Part shown: positions 52,201 to 59,867 of the stretch, piece after piece
How the letters are laid out: the number at the start of each line of letters is the position of its first letter
Numbering within the stretch: the stretch's first letter is position 1
Origin: Halorussus rarus
GTDB taxonomy: Archaea > Halobacteriota > Halobacteria > Halobacteriales > Haladaptataceae
Direction of reading: 5' to 3'
Length of the DNA: 64,000 bases
NCBI RefSeq assembly: GCF_003369835.1
Contig: NZ_QPMJ01000001.1
Coordinates: 620,001-684,000, forward strand
Made by a program: the position numbers and the translations under genes
Notes under the pieces: model-generated
Database searches by the model: none
What the model was told of the DNA's origin: nothing
What the model saw: the letters and a program-made list of their open reading frames with translations, nothing else

Positions 52201-52590
52201 ATGTCGGACCACCACGGAAACGAGCCGATCGACGACGTAAGTGCGGCTTTCGACCTCCTCCGCGACGCGCGTCGACGGGGCGTCCTCTACACGCTGAAGC
52301 GCAACGGCCGAACCTCCGTCGAGGAGCTCGCCGAGCGCATCGCCGCGTGGCAGTCGGGCGAGGGCGACGAGATCGACCCCCAGTCGGTCGAGGTGTCGCT
52401 CGTCCACTCGCACCTGCCGAAGCTCGCAGACGCCGGCGCCGTGGAGTACGACCGCGAGCGAGGCGCGGTGGAGCTCGCGGACGACGGCGACGACCTCGAC
52501 CCGCTGCTCCGGTGCACGAGCGAGCGCGAACCCGAGCTGTTCCGGGCGGGCCGCACCTCGAACCTGCGCGGCCTCGAAGTGAGTCAGTGA
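52201..52590 (+). CDS. DUF7344-like winged-helix protein
   Basis: 129 residues from the ATG at 52201; an in-frame GTG 9 nt earlier is less likely. The segment AFDLLRDARRRGVLYTLKRN then TSVEELAERIAAWQSGEGDE and VSLVHSHLPKLADAGAVEYD is the typical haloarchaeal DUF7344 (ArsR-like) winged helix, with the wing at YDRERGAVELADD. A TATA/BRE-like CTTAAAAATTGG is near 52088-52099. It is presumably a DNA-binding regulator; no target is visible. Confidence 0.8.
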   Translation: MSDHHGNEPIDDVSAAFDLLRDARRRGVLYTLKRNGRTSVEELAERIAAWQSGEGDEIDPQSVEVSLVHSHLPKLADAGAVEYDRERGAVELADDGDDLDPLLRCTSEREPELFRAGRTSNLRGLEVSQ

Positions 52591-52963
52591 GCCGCGGATC
52601 GGATCCGGTGGCCCTCGCACCGCGGACCCCGATACGCACGCGACTCCGCTGACCCCCGCGAATCCGCGACCTCGCCCGCCGGAGACCAGGCCCCGCGACG
52701 ACCGACGACGGTTTCGTATTCTTCGCACCGCGGACTCCCGAGCCGTCCGGCCGGGGTTGCTCCCGTCCCCGCGCATACCGTCCCTACAGTACCGCCACTT
52801 CGACACCATTTCTTCGGCCCCGTCCTTCGGTACCGCCGTTTGGGCACCTCTCTTCGGAACGGTCACTCGGACACGGTGGCCGGTCAGTCGGCGACGTCGC
52901 GTGAGGAAAGCAGGAGAGCAGTTGGTCGGGCGGTACGCCGTGGATTCGGTCGACGTGCGCTCG
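52591..52963. other. 373-bp gap without a convincing gene
   Basis: The region between the winged-helix gene and the 3' end of rpl11. Open frames here are short and unlike proteins. I see no TATA box, tRNA or repeat beyond loose CTTCGG-containing segments. Confidence 0.5.
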
Positions 52964-53455
52964 CTACGCCGCCGCTTCCTCGACACCGAGTACGTCGTCG
53001 TACTCGCCGGCGTCGACCTTCTCCTTGAACTCGCGGGCGTCCTCGCCCTCGATGGTGACCCCCAGCGAGGCGCAGGTGCCGACGATCTCCTTCGCGGCGT
53101 TCCTCGTGTCGTACGCGAGGAGGTCGGGCTTCTTCTGCTCGGCGATCGTCTTGACCTGCTCGATCGAGAGGTCGGCGACGAAGTCCTCCTGGGGCTCGCC
53201 GCTCCCGGTCTCGAAGCCGGCCTCGTCCTTGATGAGCGCCGCGGTCGGCGGGACGCCCACCTCGATCTCGAAGCCGCCGTCGTCCTCGACGGTGATGGTC
53301 ACGGGCACCTCGGTGCCGTCGAAGGCCTCTGTCTGGTCGTTGATCTCGTTGACGACCTCCTGTACGTTGACCGCGGTCGGTCCGAGCTCCGGGCCCAGCG
53401 GCGGACCGGGATCGGCCTGTCCGCCGGGGACGAGTACTTCTATCGTCTCAGCCAT
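52964..53455 (-). CDS. rpl11: Ribosomal protein L11
   Basis: 163 residues. It opens with AETIEVLVPGGQADPGPPLG and has the rRNA/GTPase-centre loop PPLGPELGPTAVNVQEVVNE and the C-terminal domain (DLSIEQVKTIAEQKKPDLLA, AKEIVGTCASLGVTIEGEDA). L11 binds the GTPase-associated 23S rRNA. It is not linked to rpl1-rpl10-rpl12 here, which is frequent in haloarchaea. The start codon is preceded by an AT-rich AACTGCTCCGAGGTG stretch with no obvious SD. Confidence 0.96.
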   Translation of the reverse strand: MAETIEVLVPGGQADPGPPLGPELGPTAVNVQEVVNEINDQTEAFDGTEVPVTITVEDDGGFEIEVGVPPTAALIKDEAGFETGSGEPQEDFVADLSIEQVKTIAEQKKPDLLAYDTRNAAKEIVGTCASLGVTIEGEDAREFKEKVDAGEYDDVLGVEEAAA

Positions 53456-53571
53456 ACCTAAACGAACACCTCGGAGCAGTTTTAAGGCTTGCTTTTCGGA
53501 CGCTCGGCGAGTCGGGGGTCTGCGGTCGGCGCGCCGCGTCGTCGCACGGGGCGCACCGCCGGGTCGGCGCC

Positions 53572-53835
53572 TCAGCGGACGCTCACGCCCTGCCGGCTCA
53601 GGAACTCGCTGGCGCCCTTGATCTCGACCGGACTGCCGATGATGCGGACGTAGTCGCCGGTGGCGTGGTCGCCGTCGGCGGTCGGATTCGCGTCGTCGGT
53701 CCGGTTCTCGGCGTCGACGTTCATCTCGAAGAAGGTCAGCGTGAACTGCTCGTCGAGGTCGTCCCGGAACCCCTCCAGCACCGCCGCGGCGATGACGATC
53801 TGGGTGCTGTCGCGGAGCGTGGCGGGGTCCGGCAT
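53572..53835 (-). CDS. Conserved small protein, unknown function
   Basis: 87 residues. The core DPATLRDSTQIVIAAAVLEG, DDLDEQFTLTFFEMNVDAEN and DYVRIIGSPVEIKGASEFLS looks like a small alpha/beta domain of a haloarchaeal family; I cannot name it. The middle (residues 40-58) is acidic and probably loops out. It lies upstream of rpl11 on the same strand (116-bp gap), so a shared transcript is possible. Confidence 0.6.
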   Translation of the reverse strand: MPDPATLRDSTQIVIAAAVLEGFRDDLDEQFTLTFFEMNVDAENRTDDANPTADGDHATGDYVRIIGSPVEIKGASEFLSRQGVSVR

Positions 53836-54062
53836 CGTCGTCCGGGTGGTTCCGCTACCGACGTATTAACGTATCGAAGTTATACTGTCGGCCGGACGTA
53901 CGCGACCGCTGCGACGCGATTCCCGCCGTGGTACTTGTCGACGCATCGCCTCCGTGTACGACTCCTCGACGAATTGCGGTCGAGGGCGTATCGTCGCGGG
54001 CGCGGACGGGCAACTCCGCAGAAAGAAAGCCTTTTTCGGCGCGCACGGCCGACTCACTCCTA

Positions 54063-55172
54063 ATGGGACTGGAGGAAGAAATCGAGGACCTCCGCGAGGA
54101 GATATCCGAGACTCCGTACAACAAGTCCACGGAGGAGCACATCGGGCGGCTGAAGGCCAAGCTCGCGGAGAAGAAGGAGAAACTCGAGAACCAGTCCTCG
54201 GCCGGCGGCGGCGAGGGCTACCACGTCGAGAAGCACGGCGACGCCACCGTCGCGTTCGTCGGCTTCCCGAGCGTGGGCAAGTCCACCCTGCTGAACGCGC
54301 TGACCGCCGCGGAGAGCGAGGTCGGCGACTACGAGTTCACGACGCTCAACGTCAACCCCGGCATGCTCCAGTACAACGGCGCGAACATCCAGCTGCTCGA
54401 CGTGCCCGGCCTCATCGAAGGCGCGGCCCACGGCCGGGGCGGCGGCCAGGAGGTCCTCTCGGTCGTCCGGGCGGCCGACCTCGTCGTGTTCGTGCTCTCG
54501 GTGTTCGAGATCGACCAGTACGAGCGGCTCCGGAAGGAGCTCTACGAGAACAAGATCCGACTCGACCAGACGCCGCCGAGCGTCAAGATATCCAAGAAGG
54601 GCAAGGGCGGCATCCGGGTCACGTCGAGCGTCGACCTCGACCTCTCGGAGCGGGTGGTCGAGGAGGTCCTCCGGGAGCACGGCTACGTCAACGCCGACGT
54701 GACCATCCGCGAGCAGGTCGACATCGACCGGCTGGTCGACGGCGTGATGGACAACCGCGAGTACATCCCCTCCATCGTCACCGTGAACAAGGTCGACCTC
54801 ATCGAACCCGACTACGTCGACACCGTCAACGAAGAGCTTCGGGAGTACGGCATCGACCCCGACGAGGCCATCTTCATCTCGGCGGAGGCCGAACGCGGGC
54901 TCGACTCGCTGAAGGAGACCGTCTGGGAGGAACTGGGCCTGATGCGCATCTACATGGACAAGCCCGGCCGCGGCGTCGACTACGAGGAGCCGCTGGTGCT
55001 CGAGAAGGGGTCGACGGTCGGCGACGCCGCCCGGAAGCTCGGGGGCGAACTCGAGGACCGGTTCCGGTTCGCCCGCGTCTCCGGCCCCAGCGCCAAGCAC
55101 GACGAGCAGCAGGTCGGCAAGGACCACGAACTCGCCGACGAGGACGTGCTCCGGATGGTCGTCCGGAAGTAG
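54063..55172 (+). CDS. drg: DRG-family GTP-binding protein (Obg-like)
   Basis: 369 residues from the ATG at 54063. A lysine-rich helix pair (1-48) is followed by the GTPase domain: G1 GFPSVGKSTLLNAL (66-79), G3 DVPGLIEGAAHG, G4 NKVDLI and G5 SAEAERGLD, plus the inserted S5D2L-like part between G3 and G4. The C-terminal TGS domain (LMRIYMDKPGRGVDYEEPLV to DEDVLRMVV) is complete. DRG GTPases bind ribosomes and RNA; the archaeal protein lacks the eukaryotic Dfrp partner. The gene is followed at 4 nt by a small membrane protein. Confidence 0.95.
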   Translation: MGLEEEIEDLREEISETPYNKSTEEHIGRLKAKLAEKKEKLENQSSAGGGEGYHVEKHGDATVAFVGFPSVGKSTLLNALTAAESEVGDYEFTTLNVNPGMLQYNGANIQLLDVPGLIEGAAHGRGGGQEVLSVVRAADLVVFVLSVFEIDQYERLRKELYENKIRLDQTPPSVKISKKGKGGIRVTSSVDLDLSERVVEEVLREHGYVNADVTIREQVDIDRLVDGVMDNREYIPSIVTVNKVDLIEPDYVDTVNEELREYGIDPDEAIFISAEAERGLDSLKETVWEELGLMRIYMDKPGRGVDYEEPLVLEKGSTVGDAARKLGGELEDRFRFARVSGPSAKHDEQQVGKDHELADEDVLRMVVRK

Positions 55173-55176
55173 TGGG

Positions 55177-55602
55177 ATGGCAGTCTCCCGTCGCCTTCTC
55201 GCACTCGCCGCCATCTCTGCGCTCCCGTGGACGGTGCTCTCGTCCGGCGACCTGGTGTTCGCGTGGGGGCTGGCGACGCTCGACCCGCTCCACGTCACGA
55301 CGCTGCCCGATTACTTGTTTGTCCACACGCGCGGGCTACCGAACCGTCTGCTCGCGTGGCCCGTCGCGGTCCTGCTGTACCTGCTCGCGGTCGCCAACGC
55401 GCTCCTCGGCCGACTTGCCCCCCGGCTGGAAGACCGGCGAGTGACGGGCGGACTCCTGACGCTGGCGGGCGCGTCCGACCTCTGGTTCGCGCTCGGACTG
55501 ACTCGGCCGGGACTGGTAGCTGTGCCTGTCGGATCGGTGCTGTTGTGGACCGCTGCGTGGTGGTTCCACTGGCCGGACCTGCGGACGGCGCTGTGGCGAT
55601 AG
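55177..55602 (+). CDS. TIGR04206-like haloarchaeal membrane protein
   Basis: 141 residues. Four hydrophobic helices: RLLALAAISALPWTVLS, a second after LLAWPVAVLLYLLAVANALL, a third GLLTLAGASDLWFALGLTR and a last VGSVLLWTAAWWFHW. An opening ISALPWTVLSSGDLVFAWGL is followed by the mixed loop HVTTLPDYLFVHTRGLP. The layout resembles the family I recall as TIGR04206; confirm by search. It begins 4 nt after the DRG gene stop, thus probably in one transcript. Confidence 0.7.
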   Translation: MAVSRRLLALAAISALPWTVLSSGDLVFAWGLATLDPLHVTTLPDYLFVHTRGLPNRLLAWPVAVLLYLLAVANALLGRLAPRLEDRRVTGGLLTLAGASDLWFALGLTRPGLVAVPVGSVLLWTAAWWFHWPDLRTALWR

Positions 55603-55829
55603 GTGGTGGAACACGATCGGAAACCGTAATCGAGATTGCCCCGAACGACCCGCCCGGTCGCGGCCGTTGCGCGACATCTCCGACGGACGTGGTTGCGTCG
55701 GCGTTTCGACCCGGTCACGATGGAAGATGTAGTCCTCGTCGAAACTGGCCGACCGTCGGCCCCGAAACACCCTCCTCGTTTCCGCGAACCGTAGCCTTTT
55801 CGCGCCGGAACCTCCAACTTCGAACCGTC

Positions 55830-56591
55830 ATGAACGCGACGCTCGACCACGTGATGATGCGCGTAGAGGACCTGGAGGAGACGCTCGACTGGTACGGCAC
55901 CCACCTCGATTACGAGGAGAAGGGCCGGTGGGAGGCCGACACGTTCACCAACGTCTACCTCGGGCCCGAGGACGTCCACGAGGAGGGCGCGGTCCTCGAA
56001 CTCACCTACAACCACGACGGCCGGTCGTACGAGATGGGCGACGCGTGGGGGCACATCGCCGTGCGCGTCGACGACGTGTACGACGCCTACGAGCAACTGA
56101 TGGACGAGGGCGTCGAGGACTACCGCGACCCCGACTCCTGCGGTGGCTCGTACGCGTTCGTCACGGACCCCGACGGCCACGAGATCGAGGTCGTCGAGCG
56201 CGACCACGGCGCGCGCTGGAGCCTCGACCACACCATGATCCGCGTGGAGGACGCCGACGCGGCGCTGGGCTGGTACACCCGAAAGCTGGAGTACGAGCAC
56301 ACCGGTCGCTGGGAGTCCGACACCTTCGCGAACTACTTCATGAAGCCCGAGGGCGCGGCCGACGAAGCGATGGCCGTCGAACTCACGTACAACTACGACG
56401 GCCGGTCGTACGAGATGGGCGACGCGTGGGGGCACATCGCCGTGCGCGCCGACGACCTCCAGGACGACTGGGAGGCGCTGATGGAGCGCGACGCCGAGGA
56501 CTACCGCGACCCCGAGTCGTGCGACAACCGGTACGCCTTCACGAAGGACGTGGACGGTCACGAAATCGAGGTTATCGAGCGCGACGAGTAG
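55830..56591 (+). CDS. Tandem VOC (glyoxalase-like) protein
   Basis: 253 residues from the ATG at 55830; the open frame upstream is not credible. Two glyoxalase I-like modules lie in tandem (about 1-126 and 127-253). Each has the metal-type pattern: first His (LDHVMMRVED / LDHTMIRVED), Glu (AVLELTYN / AVELTYN), second His (GHIAVR) and final Glu (HEIEVVE / HEIEVIE). It resembles lactoylglutathione lyase, but haloarchaea lack glutathione, so the thiol cofactor would be another, or the substrate different. A 54-bp stretch is identical in both halves. Confidence 0.87.
   Translation: MNATLDHVMMRVEDLEETLDWYGTHLDYEEKGRWEADTFTNVYLGPEDVHEEGAVLELTYNHDGRSYEMGDAWGHIAVRVDDVYDAYEQLMDEGVEDYRDPDSCGGSYAFVTDPDGHEIEVVERDHGARWSLDHTMIRVEDADAALGWYTRKLEYEHTGRWESDTFANYFMKPEGAADEAMAVELTYNYDGRSYEMGDAWGHIAVRADDLQDDWEALMERDAEDYRDPESCDNRYAFTKDVDGHEIEVIERDE
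56014..56448 (+). repeat. 54-bp perfect repeat within the tandem-VOC gene
   Basis: Positions 56014-56067 and 56395-56448 are identical over 54 bp, 381 bp (127 codons) apart, in the region encoding DGRSYEMGDAWGHIAVR. The rest of the two halves differs considerably. Confidence 0.92.
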
Positions 56592-56812
56592 GTACCCTCG
56601 CGGATTTTCTTCGACGGTTCCGTTTCCGACTGCCAGCTGTTCGTCCGGGATGGGATGTTCCGACTCGGTGGTTTAGATGTCCGCACACGATCCCTGCTGG
56701 AGAGTTACGGACCACTTAGAATAACGTTCACACATCGGTATAATCTGTCATCGAAGAACGCCAGTAATAGCGGCTTACGAGCCTCGTATTGGCTGATTCC
56801 GCGATGCCGCCG

Positions 56813-56962
56813 CCACAAGGCACTTATAAATTCCTCCGGTTTACTTGAGTCGTACCCCTACCCACGGTGACAGCGGCGAGTACGGGCGCCCTCGCTCGGA
56901 TGGTAGTCGCTTCCTAGGGGGCCGGGAAAGCAGCCGTCGCCGACAGATTACCGATACAAACC
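56813..56962 (+). promoter_or_regulatory. Promoter and about 111-nt leader of surface glycoprotein gene 1
   Basis: The block CCACAAGGCACTTATAA (56813-56829) holds the TATA box. Transcription should begin near 56852 at GTACCCCTACCCACGGTG, giving a leader of about 111 nt before the ATG at 56963. The same promoter and leader elements precede the second gene at 59714-59867. The remaining part of the gap 56592-56812 shows no convincing gene. Confidence 0.6.
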
Positions 56963-59401
56963 ATGACAACGACGACAACAGACAAGCTACGTGGCGGACT
57001 CCTGGCGGCGTTACTAGTGACGTCAGTCTTCGCAGTCGTTCCGACGATGACCTTCGGACAGGCGCAAGGTTCGACGTACGTCAGTAACGGACACACACTC
57101 ACGTTCGACCAGATCGAGGACGGACAACAGGGACAGACAATTACTGTCGAGGCTTCGGCGATATCTAATACCGACCCCATCACTGTCGACGTCAATGAGG
57201 TCCAACAAGCGGGCTTCAGTGTGAGCGTGGACGGCAGTGGCGGGTCGAACATCGCGGACCGGACTCAGGTTAGCGACGGCGAGTTCACCGTCACCCCCTC
57301 GAGTGCCAACTCGCAGGTCCAGATTCCGGTGACGCTGTCGAACGAGTCGGCCGTCGAGCAGAACAACCGCATCCGGTACCACATCACCGCCGACGGTCAG
57401 TCCCTGACCGCGGCGTTCAAGACACTCAACGTGCAGTCGACCTCGCTCGACGGGAGCGGTTCGAGCGCGACGGTCTACTCGGGCGAAGTGGTTACGTTCC
57501 AGACCGACCAGGTCGGTGACGTCGTCACCATCTACGAGCAGCAGGACAACAACTGGGTCTCCGTCGAGCGGTTCTCGACGAGTCCGGGTAACGCGGTGAA
57601 CTACGACACGGCGAACCTCGAAGGCGAGTACACCGTCACCTTCGACGATCAGGAGCCCGGCGACTCCGACGATAATCAGCAAGTCGCCTTGAGAGTGAAC
57701 CCGCTGAACCTGCAGACCTCGGCAGTCGAGGCGAACCTGACGACCCAGGAGAACATCACGGTCGACGTCTCCTCGGCCGACTTCGGAAGCCAGTTCACCG
57801 CCGCGCTCTACGAGGAGGGCGCGGACTTCGACGACACCGAACCCATCACGTCGGTGAACGAGACGTTCGACGGAACGGGCAACGCCAGGGTGACGTTCGA
57901 CACGCTGGCGAGTATGGATGACGTCGGTGCCGGCGACTACGTCGTCCGCGTCACGCACCTCGATACGGGAATCAGCGTGACGACCAACACGGTCAACGTC
58001 ACCGATGCCGGCGAACGGTCAGTCAGCCTCCCGACCCGGACCATCTCCGAGCAGCGCGGCGACGTCGCGGAGTTCACCGTCGACCTCGAAAGCACCGACA
58101 CCGCGTACGTGCAGGTCGGCGGTCAGGGGAGCAACTTCCTCGCGAACTTCACGGTCGAGGACGGGAGCGACGACGACACGAACGTGACCGTCTCCGTCGA
58201 CACGTTCAACTCGTCGGCGGACTCGGTCACCGACTTCGTCTCCGTGAGCGACACCGACTCAATCAGCGTCGCGAACGGCGACGACGGCACGACCCAATAC
58301 GGTGAACAGGGCCTCTACGTCGGCAATCCGCTCCAGCCCGGTAGTCTCCAGGACCCCATGGCCGCGGGGAGCTACAACATCATCGCGGGGCTCGAGAACA
58401 ACGACCGCGACGCCAAGACGATTCTGAGTCTCAGCGAACCGTCGGTCGACGGCGTCAACACGTGGGTGTACGGCGGTGAGGACCTGCCGGACAGCGGCGA
58501 ACTGGGAGAGCTTCAGCAAGGCCTCTCGCAGTCCGACACGATTCCGGCCGGCGATTACGTCGTCGTCGAAACGCAGGTGTCCGGCGTTCACGCCTACCTC
58601 GACGGCGTTAACGACTTCGGGTCGAACACGAGCCAGGCGTACAACGTCTACCTCAACCTGACCCAGCAGAACGTCGGTCCGAACGCCAACCCCGAGACGT
58701 GGTACGGTACGAACGCGAGCGCTGTGTACGTCGACGCGGAGAACAACACGGTGCTGACCGCGTTCCAGACCGGGCAGGGTCAGCTCGACGCCGGCGAGAA
58801 CTTCAACGCCACGTTCCACGCCTCGGCGGCGAACCCGGTGTTCACCGAGTCCCAGAACGCCTCGACCACGTTTGAGGTCGTCGAGCGGTCCATCCAGTTC
58901 ACTGGACTGGGCGCCAACGATACCCTCGAACTCCAGGCGAGTGAGAACGCGACCGTGACCGGGACGTCGAACCTCGCGCCCGGCACGAACGTCGACGTCG
59001 AGGTCGAGTCGGCCGGCCAGCTGTTCACCCAGACGGTCGAGGTGGGACAGGACGGCAACTTCACGGCGACCTTCGACCTGAGCGACCTCGACCCCGGCTC
59101 GGAGATCGACGCCCGCATCACGACGGGAACCGTCACCGAGCGGGTCGACGCCGTGTTGGTCCAGGCTGCCCAGCAGACGACCGCGGCCCAGGAGACGACA
59201 ACTACGACGACCACCACGACGACCACGACTGAAGAGACAACGACGACCGAGGAGACGACTACGACTGAAGAGACGACGACCACGACCGAGGAGACAACCA
59301 CGACGGAGGGCGGTGACGGCGGTATCCCCGGCTTCGGAGTCGGCGTCACGCTGGTCGCGCTCGCGGCGGCCGCGCTGCTGGCGCTCCGGCGGAGTCGATG
59401 A
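56963..59401 (+). CDS. S-layer-like surface glycoprotein with PGF-CTERM (paralogue 1)
   Basis: 812 residues. A signal peptide (MTTTTTDKLRGGLLAALLVT..., cut near residue 33) precedes Ig-like beta modules with many NxT/S sequons (AVEANLTTQENITVDVSS, NATFHAS, ASENATVTGT). A Thr/Glu-rich stretch at about 735-780, a candidate O-glycosylated spacer, leads to PGF (789-791), a hydrophobic helix and RRSR. That tripartite tail is the PGF-CTERM signal processed by archaeosortase A, as shown for the Haloferax S-layer glycoprotein. Large aligned blocks with the next gene (GDVVTIYEQQD / GDVVTIYEDTG, NYDTANLEGEYTVTFDDQEP) show it is a paralogue. Confidence 0.9.
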   Translation: MTTTTTDKLRGGLLAALLVTSVFAVVPTMTFGQAQGSTYVSNGHTLTFDQIEDGQQGQTITVEASAISNTDPITVDVNEVQQAGFSVSVDGSGGSNIADRTQVSDGEFTVTPSSANSQVQIPVTLSNESAVEQNNRIRYHITADGQSLTAAFKTLNVQSTSLDGSGSSATVYSGEVVTFQTDQVGDVVTIYEQQDNNWVSVERFSTSPGNAVNYDTANLEGEYTVTFDDQEPGDSDDNQQVALRVNPLNLQTSAVEANLTTQENITVDVSSADFGSQFTAALYEEGADFDDTEPITSVNETFDGTGNARVTFDTLASMDDVGAGDYVVRVTHLDTGISVTTNTVNVTDAGERSVSLPTRTISEQRGDVAEFTVDLESTDTAYVQVGGQGSNFLANFTVEDGSDDDTNVTVSVDTFNSSADSVTDFVSVSDTDSISVANGDDGTTQYGEQGLYVGNPLQPGSLQDPMAAGSYNIIAGLENNDRDAKTILSLSEPSVDGVNTWVYGGEDLPDSGELGELQQGLSQSDTIPAGDYVVVETQVSGVHAYLDGVNDFGSNTSQAYNVYLNLTQQNVGPNANPETWYGTNASAVYVDAENNTVLTAFQTGQGQLDAGENFNATFHASAANPVFTESQNASTTFEVVERSIQFTGLGANDTLELQASENATVTGTSNLAPGTNVDVEVESAGQLFTQTVEVGQDGNFTATFDLSDLDPGSEIDARITTGTVTERVDAVLVQAAQQTTAAQETTTTTTTTTTTTEETTTTEETTTTEETTTTTEETTTTEGGDGGIPGFGVGVTLVALAAAALLALRRSR
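59190..59305 (+). repeat. Thr/Glu-rich coding micro-repeat, gene 1
   Basis: Degenerate ACGAC-GAGGAGAC units encode the Thr-rich stalk. A similar repeat lies at 62205-62320 in the second gene. Not a CRISPR; units are about 15 nt with no spacers. Confidence 0.85.
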
Positions 59402-59713
59402 CGCAGTAGGATTTCAAGCGACCGATTTTCTTTTGCCGAAGTTCCGGAGCAGTGTTTGACCGAAGACCGGCTACCATGTTTCTTTTATAAGTGGGAAGTT
59501 AGGTCTGCGCACGCTGTGGCTCCGGCATCGCAGCTGACCGAAATTGCTCGTTTCCGGCCGTATCGACGGCTCGAGTTGGCGAACGCGCCCGTGTGAGATG
59601 TCCACAGGATACTCTGCCGACAAATCTGGTAATTCTTGGGTTTTAGAGCCTGAGAAAGCCAGGAAACGCGACGATAATATTCCGTGAAATGGAGTAACGA
59701 GCCGAATCGCAGA
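59402..59713. other. Intergenic region between the two surface glycoprotein genes
   Basis: About 312 bp without a convincing gene. A T-rich run (59426-59434, TTTTCTTTT) soon after the first gene may end transcription. A CTTTTATAAG at about 59469-59478 resembles a TATA box but no gene follows within a useful distance. Confidence 0.5.
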
Positions 59714-59867
59714 CCACAAAGCACTTATAATCAGGACATAACCATTCTTCTGTACCCCTACCCATGGTGGCAGTAGCGAGTACAGGTGGTCCGATTCCGG
59801 CGCGGTGCCGGGTTCCCCCGAGGGCCACGGGAAAGGTGCTGTCGCCGACCGAATAACCAACCAAACC
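59714..59867 (+). promoter_or_regulatory. Promoter and about 116-nt leader of surface glycoprotein gene 2
   Basis: CCACAAAGCACTTATAA (59714-59730) matches the gene 1 block at all but one base. GTACCCCTACCCATGGTG begins at 59752, 30 nt after the TATA context, as in gene 1. Later parts of the leader also match (GGGAAAG, then GTCGCCGAC, then CAAACCATGACA). Gene start 59868. Confidence 0.65.

Noticed and set aside
56655..56870. 71-codon frame upstream of surface glycoprotein gene 1
   Set aside because: It ends inside the leader, overlaps the promoter and has no conserved features or start signal.
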